From Trematomus loennbergii (taxonomy: Eukaryota > Chordata > Actinopteri > Perciformes > Nototheniidae), in the NCBI GenBank assembly GCA_012861695.1, contig JAAOOA010000002.1:28016804-28080803 (forward strand): 64,000 nt of DNA, in the 5' to 3' direction. Under the pieces are notes generated by a model. That model had not been told where the DNA came from and ran no database searches. It saw only the letters and a list, made by a program, of their open reading frames with translations. The translations under genes and the position numbers were made by a program. Below, one piece after another: positions 13,094 to 23,885 of the stretch; position 1 is the stretch's first letter; each line of letters opens with the position of its first letter.

Positions 13094-13548
13094 CCCTTAG
13101 ATGCATAAGTGGGTCTTTTTTGACCCGGTGAGGTGGTATTCTTGAAGTATCTTTGTAAATACATTTTTTTATCATTTCATATTCAAGCTATTCCTCAAAA
13201 AACATGTTCTGGATATCATGCCATTCAAATTTTTAATTTACATTTTAAGAAATTGTAGTTTTTGTACCCCAAGCTTCCATAAGTGGGTCAAAAATGACCC
13301 GCATGCATTTTCTATGGAATTTAGTTTTCTTTTAAAAATGTAAAAAAATGTCTAAAATTATAAATAGTGAAAAATTAAATATAAAATATTTCTAGTGTGA
13401 ACCAAAATATAATACTAAATATTATACAAGTGATTTCTCTTAACCAAAATGACAAAAATGGCATAAAAACACATATTATTCTAATACGGGTCCTTTTTGA
13501 ACCACCTATGGAAGAGTGTATGGGTCCAGTCACTCGTGCATCTAAGGG
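13094..13548. mobile_element. piggyBac-like MITE (455 bp)
   Basis: The left end reads CCCTTAGATGCATAAGTG directly after TTAA (13090-13093). The right end read in reverse starts CCCTTAGATGCACGAGTG, giving a perfect 12-base terminal inverted repeat with further matches beyond. A CCC start next to TTAA is the hallmark of piggyBac superfamily ends. The right-hand TTAA is missing, so that flank is mutated or rearranged. Inside are three short hairpin-forming GGGTC...GACCC-type pairs (13111-13126, 13285-13300, and a degraded one at 13488-13503). There is no transposase frame, so the element is non-autonomous. Confidence 0.75.
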
Positions 13549-15774
13549 CAGACCAAACAGGGCTTTTATAAACTTGTATTGGTTTTACTACAGGAGTTTT
13601 TAAATAGGTTTTTAAACAAAAATATTTAACCGAGAGCCCGTGCACCACGCTGCGTTCCCCAAAACCCTAACCCCAACTCAACACTCTTACAACAGCAAAC
13701 TGACTCAATTATATAAAAATAAAAAAAGAATATAACGATAGTAATAAACATAAAATGTGTTCTTTGCATACGCTTTTTTCCAAGAAACAACAACAATTGC
13801 ACTCATAATTATTTTGTCAGTCCTGACACTAAACACATTTATGGAGCGTGTTGAACATTATTATTGTCTTTTTTTCAGCACAACAACTCCTTAGCCCTCA
13901 GTAGCTCTTTTGTATTGTACTCTTAACCCTGCCCTCAATGTCCACCCCCATTACTAAAGGAATGCCAGAGTGAATTCAGACTTCTCCACACAAAAGGCTG
14001 ATTCAGCTTTGGCAATTTGAAACGATAATAACAAAATATACCCTTGGGCGTTTGAGTACATAACAATTGTTGCTGCAGCAAGTGTCCACAAACATTATCT
14101 TGCAGGGAGGGGAACACATATTTTGCACAAGATGACTCATTCAAATGGCATCAATAATATTTGTCAAAAGACGAGCATCACACACTGTGTTTATGAAGGC
14201 ATGTTTGTGGAGGGTCTTTACGTTTTAACCCCTGCCACAACTATTCATACACCTCATTGTATTAAGGAACCAAACATGGGTTTAAATGTAACGCTAACAA
14301 AATTGCATTCTTGGAAGAAAACATACACGTAAACAATACTTTCGTTCTATGAGTGTGACTCTGAACCTTCCACAGTATATTTAATAAATACAGATTGAAA
14401 CATTGGCAATCTTTTCAGCGAGAATTTGAAACTTTACTTGTATTCTGTTTTTTATTTTGCTATATGCTGCCCCAGTAATGACATTTACAAAAATGCACAA
14501 GTCTTTATGGAATTAATACTTCAAATACAGGTATCTCAGACCCTATTTTCTTCTTTTAGTGACATATTTTCTCCTGAAGTGTCAAGCATTGTAATTCTTC
14601 TATGTTTTCTTAAAGGGAGCTTAACTTCTTAAAGCATTGCCCAGATTCTGGCTGATCTAAATAGCATGGTCAGCAGAACGACCTTCATGACACTGTGCTG
14701 GGCAGAGCTGGAACTGAGAGCTATAATTATAGAGTTGATTAAAACTGCAATATGAAAATAAACCAAGCTTATCACCCACACTTGCCCTTTGGAAAGCAAC
14801 ACTTTCCAATAAGTGAAACATTTAGATTAGTGTCAATGAGTTTACATGAGAAACCTGCATTCAAATGATGGTGACAGCAGTTCAGCTCTAATTCATTACT
14901 TGAGAATGAGTCATCGTGGCCATAGTTATCTGTTGCGTTTATATCTGATAAACTGTATACCTGATGAGCATTAAAATGAGTCAATAAATTGCACCACACT
15001 TCATTATGACACATTTTCCTTTTTGAAAAAGACAAGACACCTCAGAGTAGCTTTTCAGCCAAATACCTAAATCAAACAATGGTGATCTCCTTTCCCTTTG
15101 TTCTAGTGGTCCCCGACCTCAGGTTGAAAGATTAGAGCAAAGGTCTGGAGCAGTGCCAACTTGCTGCAAGGGATATAATTAGCCCCAGGGGGCTTTTTTG
15201 CACCTGAAACCCTCTTTTCCCTTCCTTCATAACTAATTCACAAGACCTTGGTTCTCATTTGGCATCTAAAGGTAAGCCTTCAAGCCATGAAAAAACCGCC
15301 TGGAAGGGTTAAGTTCACCGTCCAATCTCCTTTCTGAGCTTTTTAACCTCAATATTTTTTTGCAAACGTGTTAACTGTTTTCTCTTTAATTGCATTACTC
15401 TTGCACTTTGAGTATTGGCTGAAATTAATGAAAGTAAAACCAAAGCCTTCGTTAAGTATTACAGATTTTCTTTTTGTTAATGAGCAGGTCAGGTTATTTG
15501 TTGCTGCTTCTTTTTCGCCTTTCAATTAAAAGTTGAACAAAATCACCAAAAAAGAAAAGCAAGAGTATTGGTTATTTGGCAGTGATAAAGCCATTTGTCT
15601 ATGTGTTAGTCAATATTTATGTTATGTTATTTCAGAGCCTATTAAAGTCGAGTGGAGAGACGTTCCTCCGATATGGCACATGGAGGAGTTTGGGCTGTTA
15701 TTGAGTTATGGAAGATGGAAGAGAGAGTTTTAGATTTATTCTGCTGTCAGCTCAAAGAAGGGAGGCTGCGTATA

Positions 15775-15903
<129 letters not shown>

Positions 15904-16480
15904 GACTGGTCGGTGGGTGTGTAGGCTAAGCATATTGTGTATATGCTTATGTATTTGTGTGTGTGTACCCATAGGTGTGGGGCCGTAGCTGTCTTCCAAG
16001 TCGATAGACACACTCTGTCACCACTGGCAAGTAATTGACAGCTTGGATTTTGCAGTGACAAGGGCCTTGCATATATTTCCTCCATTACCTTGTGTGTGTG
16101 TCAGCCTGCAGTTCTCCCTGGCAGCGCACTCAGGAGTCAGCTAGCTCGGCAGGGGATTAAACAAACACCTTCTATTTGGGATTATGGGGAGGAATGATAA
16201 ACTCATTCACCCTCAATCAGCCAAATAGGTCAAAAAGGCTTCCTCTTTCTCATTGCTTATTTAAATAGAGTAAGGCCTGCACTTCCTGATGTTGTACATT
16301 GCTATCGGTCCAAAGTCAAGCATTTGAAAATAATTTGTTTCTTTGTTTTAATTACTTTGAGTAGTCAAAGTAGGGCTTGCCAAATCAGGAAAGCACAGTA
16401 AGAAAAAACTCCCAAGGATACTAAGGAACATTGTCGAATCCTACACGTCATTGCATTTAGTTTAATGGCTGAATTGGGGA

Positions 16481-16624
16481 CTGTGGAGTAATACACATCT
16501 ACCAATCAGAGGGTCAGCGGTTCAATCCCACCCCCTGCAGTTAACATGGTGAAATGTCCTTGGGCAAGATACTTAACCCCAAATTGCTCGTGGTAGGTTG
16601 CTTCTGATAAAAGCGTAAGCTAAA
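16481..16624 (+). repeat. tRNA-derived SINE fragment (teleost type)
   Basis: The sequence contains a good RNA polymerase III B-box match, GGTTCAATCCC (16519-16529), followed by TGTCCTTGGGCAAGATACTT and ACCCCAAATTGCTC. It ends near GATAAAAGCGTAAGCTAAA. From memory these blocks are typical of a very abundant teleost tRNA-like SINE. The A-box region at the left is degraded. No flanking direct repeat was identified. Confidence 0.75.
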
Positions 16625-17930
16625 AAACACAATAAATTGATAAACACATTGCCAAATAGCTCAATAAAACTCGGGAACACACACAATGAATTCTTCTCTT
16701 CCTTCTGCGGTTGATCAGGCGGCAAAGTTTCCTTGGAAAGCTCGATGTCAGAGCTGCAAAACTTTGAAAGATTTCAACGAGTATTTTGAAAGACGGACAG
16801 TAGTGGAAGGAAGGAAAGTGTAGTTGCATTTCCAGCCCTCTGTAGAAGTACCCATAATTATTCACTCATATCAATTTGCAAGGGGGCCCGGCAGCCAGAG
16901 AAACGTTATGCCGCAATTTGTCTTCCCCTCTCTCTTTTTTACTCTTACTGCCTTCTCCCCTACAAATCGTTAGTTTCACTTTTCATTAGGCTGGATCAAT
17001 AGGGCGGATCAGTCGCTCGTGGCAAGGCTACTGCATGGCAGACGCGGCTCTCTCTCCAATGTTTTTCTTTCTCCCAATTCCTCTTCCCTTTTCTTCTGCT
17101 CATTGTCATTGACTCTGGCCTTTTTTTCAGCACTCCTTCAGTGAGGGAGCTTGTGAGAGGCAGCAGAAGACAGAAAGCAGCAGGAGGCTTCGGGGCCCCA
17201 AGTGACGTTAGCCGACGATTGCACTTTTTCTACCCGGTAAGGCAGAAATGGATAACCCAATAAAGTAGAATTAAGAAACAGTAACCTATCAACATGTAGT
17301 AATAATGAAATGGAGGCTGTGTGCAGTGGAAGGTAATGAACAGAGTAATGTAAGGGTTCTCTAATGTTAAACCTTATTGACACTGTCGGACAAATTGGAA
17401 ACATTAGCATTGATTTAATTCCTTTCTGATGGTTTTGATACATAACACATCTTTTGTTCTCAGGTTATACTGTTGATATTTGATGATGTTTTGAGTAAGA
17501 CTGCATGTGAACACCTGCGTTTTCAGTGTGCCTCTATTGATACTTGGTGTGCAATCGAAAAGCGAACAAGGACACACACTGTACACTTTTATTGTTGTGA
17601 AGCACCACTCCAGCTATGGCCTTTGTTAGTACTTCTGTCCAGTGTTTAGGCTGGAGAGGGTTGATTCGGCTTGAACAGTTGCTTATTTTCCCGTTTCCAT
17701 TGAGAACACCTGGATGTTATATTCACTATCAAACAAAACACTGCTTTCCGTATTGATTCTGGTAGCATAATCATAATGTCATAATATAATGCAATAGCCA
17801 ATGAGAGTGAGAAGTCAGTGACGCCAGTGAAGCCTTTGCCATGAGTTGTTTTACACTTCAGAGATCGGGGGTGGATGGCGCTGGTACATTAGTGTTGTTT
17901 GGACTGTGTGTGTGTGTAATGTGGACTCAC

Positions 17931-18080
17931 CGAGCACAGTGAGGCGAGCAGGACTGGACCTCATGGCAGCCTGGACAGCCTGGCACTCAAACACAGCGTC
18001 ATCCATCAGCTCCACACGCTGGATCCGCAAATGATGCTCTCCTGAACCGTGGTCGCCAATCACTGTGTAACGAGGATAGC
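17931..18080 (-). CDS. kirrel3: kirrel3 exon: second half of Ig domain 1
   Basis: This exon completes Ig domain 1. The translation starts [19 protein letters not shown], continues with the DDAVFECQA motif (the second domain Cys, in the D-x-A-x-Y/F-x-C context of Ig F strands), and ends [10 protein letters not shown]. The close KIRREL3 equivalent is YPQYLVVGNHLSGEHHLKI with DDAVYECQA. The Gln-rich CQAVQAA stretch matches the conserved surface known in the family to form the homodimer contact of domain 1. The acceptor is GCGCTGCAG|GCTATC and the donor is GTGCTCG|GTGAGT. The 150-bp exon is phase 1 at both ends, so skipping it would keep frame but destroy the Ig1 fold. The Phe in place of the usual Tyr before Cys is a conservative change. 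A short TG-rich stretch (17906-17917) lies just past the donor. The family call is firm. Confidence 0.94.
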
Positions 18081-21000
18081 CTGCAGCGCAAACACATTTG
18101 TTCATTTTAATCACATCCAAAATCAAAACATGACTCATTTTCCAAATGTGTAAGCTTTACACAATTATGGCATTAACAACTTAGATGTACTCTCAAGTAG
18201 GATTTATGAAAACATGTACTTTAGGTTCAAGGTTCTTTATTGTCAATCTGACATAGCTACAGAGTAATTATGTAACAATGCAACATAATAACAATAAGAG
18301 CAAGAGCAATACAAAAAGAAAAATAGTTATAAAATAAAGTGATGATGTGGAATAGTGCAGTACAAGTCTATATACAAGTTATTGGAATGATATATATATA
18401 TTAGGTATTAGATACATATTATTGAGTAGCTGAAGAATGTTTTGAAGTTGTTTCAACAGTTCAATTTTTTAACAGTCTCACTGCCCGCGGGTACTTTACT
18501 ATCAAGTTGCATATGTTTACTGGCAAACACATTTTAATTTGCAAACACATTGAAAGACACAATATTGGAATGAGTTTTTGCGTGTAATTGCATCTGCATA
18601 AGCACAAAATACAAACATTCACTAGGTGAGTATACTAACTTAATAGGTAAGCATAGCTTGTGATTGTTTATTTTCTAATTTATTCACAATGCATCCCCAT
18701 ACAAGATGAATACATAAATAGTATAATAACATTTTTTAAAGCACTCCTGGCAATGCTAATGAGCGGCTGCATTCTGCAGAATGATGCTTTACTGCAGCCA
18801 TAAACAGGAACAGCTAGAGTTTGAGTTGTTTCAGCATTGCTCTGAAATGATTTATAGCTTAATAATGCAAGAAAGCAGGGCAATATCCAAGAGACCTGGG
18901 CATTTTACACAAGTCAAGCGAGATAGTTTTAACGATATCCCCCTAACTATTATCGAAAAATGCATTGAGAGTGTGTTGTGGAGTGCGTCGTCCTCCACCG
19001 GGGCAAATAAGCAGGAAGAAGAGTGTGTTTGACTTGAGAGCTTTATGGGGTATTTCTCATGCTTTTAGAATTGCTTGTCTCCGAAGATCCATTTTCTTTT
19101 TCTTTCACTCCATCTCTCTAATTATTGGTGATACAGTATGTACAAAGAAATGAGAATGTCTGTCATTAAATATGCACTCCAAAAAATGTTACATATTCCC
19201 AGCGTTCCTTAAGTAATTGAACGATGATGAAGATAGAGGATAGGATTGGAGACATTTTTACAGTAGAATAAGGACAGCCTTTTAACAAAGCCTTATTTCA
19301 ACTGTGTGCTTTGTAAAAGAAAAAGTCAAACGTTAGACACATGCCGTCTCCTTACAAAAAGGACTGTCAGTATTCATCCAACTGTTGGGGCACTGCCAGC
19401 AAATGTTGGGGAGAAAAACATCGATATTCCAGTAACAGCTATTCAATGACTCATGTTCACTTCCAAACACTCCAGTCTTTCACTGTTAAGGTTTTACAAG
19501 CTGGTTATATGTGTTAGCGTCCACAAAGAACATAAGAGACTAGGCAGCCTTGAAACAGCTTTTTAAATCCTTGAGTTTTTCTTCTGCAAAAACCCATCGT
19601 ATGCTCAAAGTCCAATTACCGGCTATTGCTTCATTGAATCCAGTTGCCTTTAATAGAGCATGAAGTGGGCCTCATTTTGTGCTGGTGGGGTGAGTTACAG
19701 CCGATTAAGCCACTCTTTGCATTTCATCTTCCTACGTGTAACCTTTAATCTTAAGGGTCCATACCGTGGGAGGACAAAACACTGCCGAGACATACACATC
19801 AAAAAGGGTGGATAAAATAAAGAGGAAGGCAAAAAGCTGACTGAAAGTTGGAAGCTGCACCAGTGGATGTTTCAGGGGAAAGACAGACAGGTGATACAAT
19901 GTCTCCTTTCTCTGAATTTCACAGTACTCTGCAATATGTCCTACAGTACACTAAAAGGGCTTCAGTAGCACAAATTATAAATGTAACAGGGTTATTATAG
20001 ACGTGATCATAACTGAACGCTTCTATTAATACACTTAATAGCCATCGACTGAACAATGCTTTCTACTTTATTATGTTTAGAATCCTGCCCTAAAATAGAG
20101 GACATTACATTATGTGCACAAGGTCACAGAGAGAACCATTTAGCTTAAATGTTCTCAATGTTCATTGATGAGATTCAAAGCAATAATGCCATTGCGCCAT
20201 TGTGGATCACAAGGGTAATGATTATTGCACATTATGAATGCTGTGACCTTGAGATGACTCCATTCTACCGAGCGAGAGCTCATTGCATGTTCCCCAGAAA
20301 CACAATATACGTCAGATGCACTTTTGTTTTGCTTGTTTTAATTGTTGCAAGGTATAAGCCATGTAACACAAACAGATGATCTGGCCAATTATCTCATCTG
20401 TGCCTCTGGCAAACTAAGATTTTTTTTCGCCGCGTTAGGAAATGGCTCTGCTCCAATTTCATCTCTGTGCATTAACTGGATCCAAACGGAAAAGTAATTT
20501 GCATTTGTGGCAGATAGTATTGATAAGAATATTACAATTTAATTTACAAACGACGGAAACGCAATGTTGATGTATTTCTCTTACCACACGCACCTCGATC
20601 ACACCTTTTTGTCAATATGACTACAATTATTCTGGCACGCATGAAGACTGATCACCTTTGCGCATGTGATGTGTACCTATGAAGGGCCATTGATCTTAGA
20701 TCTCAGCGAATTTCAAAGACACATTGTGTTACCCAAAGCAAAACAATGTAAAATAGCCCATTAAGGAGTAATGAATCCATCAGAGGGGAATGGATTTGTC
20801 TTGAGGCTGGATCAATGGTGCACGTGCATGTGTGTGCGCATGTAGGTTTACAGACACTTGAGGCGTGGCCTAGTGATTTATTGCACTTACCTAGACCATG
20901 TTTCACACACTATATCCACCAGGGGCTAACAATAGGTTAGCTGCAGCTGTGAACAGGTGACCGGTGTTCAAATGGCTCTCAAGTAAGAGTGACAGTGAAG

Positions 21001-23240
21001 GTCTGCTCACTGACAGATTCTCTTCTCAAGAGCTCATTCCTATATCCCAAGTGCATGACATAATGTAAACAAACACTTCTCTCTCCATCTTTACCGTGTG
21101 CGCATGAGAATTAACTGAAAGCTGCCTCGTCTGTTCGCACCATCACCATGCGTACCAGATATATGTTCTCCGCCATGCATATTCATGACATTGATTGGTG
21201 TGTTCTGAGCGGTTGTGGGCCTACTTTGCTTTCCTTTCATTAGAGTGGAAATGCATGACACAAAAGGGGAATGAATAGAACAACGCAGGGACAGATAGGA
21301 ATCATTGGCTTTTGTGCCGTGATTCCTCGCACTGAATGGTGAAAGAGTTCTCTTGGTTTAATCACTTTTCCTGTGAATGGAGACAGGTCCCGGGCGTGGA
21401 ACACCGTTGCCGACGCAGCTTCTTTCTATGAATAGCTGAGCAGACCTATATTATTGAAATGCTCCATGCAACATTTGATTCGTCGCACTTTTTATGTATA
21501 CAGCTGCCACTTTCCTTTCATTGTGTACGTCTTGCGTTGGATGTGCCTTCACTCTTTTACTGGCGCGTGCATTGCTTGTTTATGTAGGCAGGAGTGATAA
21601 AAAGGACAGCTGTGGAGCTCTTTATTTAGAAAAAGTGTCATCCGTCCCAATAGAAGGCACTCAGCCCCCTGTCCGTATCATAGTGTTGATTTTAGCGACC
21701 TATCTTTTCAAGGCAGGCAGCTATTCCTCCTCCTTCCAAACACAGTGCACTTTTTCAAAAGATTTAAGAGAGAAGGATCACTCTGACTCTGCGCGGTGCC
21801 CCCGATTATTCAACCAAATAATAAGAGGAGAATAAGAAAAGGTCAGGATCACTGCATCTTGTTGCTTACTGTCAAAACTCTTCAAAGATGTGTTGTTAAA
21901 GGTTGATCTACTTAAATGTTCTTGTGCGTAGCGACACAATGTTGTCTTTGTTTTATTCCATCCTTTTGTGTTCGGCCAACGTTGAAATGAGATATCATCT
22001 TGATCGTCTCGTCTTGTTAAATCAATAAATATAAGAGGATAAAAAACAACTCTACATCTCTGCCACGCTCTGACCCTAAAGAAATATTGTCTTTATTCCT
22101 TCCGCTCTCTCTCATTCTATCTCCAGCAATCATAAGTACTCTCCCTGTCTGCCTCTTTTTTTTTTTCAAAGGAGACTCGCAGACTGCAGGACCATTGTTT
22201 ACTGCAACCTTTCAGTTCCCCTGGGCCTGATAAGAACCTGAAAAGGGAATAGGATGGCTTTACTAGGGCACTGTCAGCCACTGAGGTTTAATTACACACC
22301 GCATAGGCGACTGTGCGATTGTTAAAGGTCAGAGGGTAGAAGACCCCCAATCTCACTTGAAATACCGATCTAATCGTTCCTGATCAAAGAAACCTATGTT
22401 TTCAAGAAGCGGCTGCAGTTTGGTCATTTTGTGAGTGTGCCTTGAATTGCAATTACTCTTGATTTCTTCATGGGTCACAATCGGCTGGTATGTGAGGCAA
22501 TTAGAAAGCTCAACAATAAAGGCTGTGCCAGTAAAGAGTGAAGCATCCGACTGTGCGTAGAGTGCTGTGTACAAATGGATCTCTTTTTCAGAAGAATTTA
22601 ATGATCATTTCAGTAAATGATGCATGGGTACTACGCTTTTATGGATTTTCTCATTCTCATGCTCAGTGATTCAAAGGTTGTAAATGTTTATTTAGAGGAG
22701 TGATGTGTTTCTTTGAAATGTGTCAAGGTCATGAATATACATTAAGCCTTTACTGATGGAACAACAGGCTACTAAATGACAGTGCAGTAGTCACTTTGAC
22801 TCCAAATTAAACAATTAAGGCAATTATACACGAGGTGCGGTGTAATTAGAGGATGCCAGCTACTCTTCAAAAAGCCATTTAGCAGCCTGAAGCATCAGAG
22901 AAAGACCGGTGCCACTATTGATTTCACCTTTTACTCCGATTGTTGTGTTCTCTGCCAAACTAAATATAACAGATTTAGCGCTGCATCAAACACGTTGACG
23001 TACATTATTTTTTCATTCTGTTTGGTAGTTTTGGAATATAACTAATGATGTTTCACATAACACTCCCAATGTCATATGTCAATATTTTGTAATGTCACTA
23101 GGGAGTGATATATTAAGTGACATTTGAGGGCTTTAGATAACAAAAAGTGGCATTTGAATATGACAGTGCATTTATTATACACTGAAGGTGATGGAGAAAT
23201 AAATGGGGACATGCTTAAGGTGATAAATGCTGTTACTCAC
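18081..23240 (-). other. kirrel3: kirrel3 intron splitting Ig domain 1 (5160 bp)
   Basis: This phase-1 intron runs from the donor GTGAGT (right side) to the acceptor CTGCAG (left side). A retroelement-like tail lies at 18228-18480. The rest shows no supported gene, RNA or repeat. The open frame at 21494-21835 (113 codons) has no domain signature and is taken as chance. Confidence 0.85.
18228..18480 (-). repeat. Probable retroelement 3' tail
   Basis: Read on the minus strand, this stretch ends in GACAATAAAGAACCTTGAA, a polyadenylation-like tail that I associate with many dispersed fish retroelement and 3'-UTR-type repeats. The body is AT-rich, and its family and left limit are uncertain. A repeat search would be needed to name it. 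Confidence 0.5.
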
Positions 23241-23390
23241 CAGCGAGGTCTCTGCCAACTCCCAGCGCCAGGCCATCTTTGATCCATAAGACAACGCCAT
23301 GGTACCCGGGGATAGTGCATGGTAATGTCACAGGCTGGCCTGCCACCACCACTAAGTCCTGGGGCTGCTGGGAAAACATGGCCTGGGCAC
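23241..23390 (-). CDS. kirrel3: kirrel3 exon: first half of Ig domain 1 (partial gene)
   Basis: This exon encodes the mature N-terminus and first half of Ig domain 1 of a Kirrel/Neph adhesion receptor. Read on the minus strand it gives [18 protein letters not shown], then a Cys in VTLPC, the core Trp in VVLWIKDG, and ends [10 protein letters not shown]. This fits the KIRREL3 pattern ([22 protein letters not shown]) better than KIRREL1, which as I recall has FSQEPADQ and GLALGMGQGL. The acceptor is a long pyrimidine tract ending CCAAAG, and the donor is CTCGCTG|GTGAGT. The exon is 150 bp and phase 1 at both ends; the last base G joins GC of the next exon to make Gly. Family knowledge: Kirrel3 is a single-pass membrane protein whose first Ig domain mediates homophilic binding; it acts in synapse formation, axon sorting, kidney slit-diaphragm-type junctions and, in zebrafish, myoblast fusion. 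The exon supplying the signal peptide was not found. Which teleost kirrel3 duplicate this is cannot be decided here. Confidence 0.93.
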
Positions 23391-23659
23391 CTTTGGAAAA
23401 CAAAGAAAAAGAGACAAGTTAGATTTGATCAAATCCTCAGGAAGAGTGCTGCAGCACATTCCCCTAGTAGCCAAACACTGGAACTACAACTTCGGTGTCA
23501 GTCGTGTGATGCCATATGCTTTTCACCACCTAGAACGAACCCTTTAATATCCGTTATTCAAATTATTAGGTCTTAAAAGTTGTAAAATATGCTAAAATCC
23601 CATTTAAGAGTCAAGGTTGGCCATGATCGACGGAATTGATTAGGTGCGTGGCTTTATGA

Positions 23660-23885
23660 ATAATAATAATAATAATAATAATAGATTACATTTGTATAGC
23701 ACCTTTCAAGGGACCCAAGGCCGCTTTACATGGTGAACAAACAACAAACAAAAGGGGCAAATAATAAAGTAAAACATGTAATAAATAGCAGTAGGAGTGG
23801 AAGCAGGGGGACTGTGATGGGTTAGGGGTCAAAGGCCATGGTGAACAGGTGAGTTTTTAATGATGACTTGAAGATGTAAAAGGAA
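23660..23885 (-). repeat. LINE/SINE-type 3' tail with (ATT)n end
   Basis: Read on the minus strand, the stretch has CATGTAAAGCGGCCTTGGGT and CCTTGAAAGGTGCTATACAA and ends in an (ATT)n run (23660-23684). This 'TGTAAAGCG...CTATA(T/C)AAAT...ATTATTATT' layout is, from memory, a very common 3' end of fish non-LTR retroelements. The (ATT)n end marks the insertion direction. It lies about 270 bp upstream of the Ig1 exon. The extent of the 5' side is uncertain. Confidence 0.65.

Noticed and set aside
16481..16624. Possible functional tRNA gene because of the B-box
   Set aside because: No intact A-box or cloverleaf; the downstream sequence matches a SINE body.
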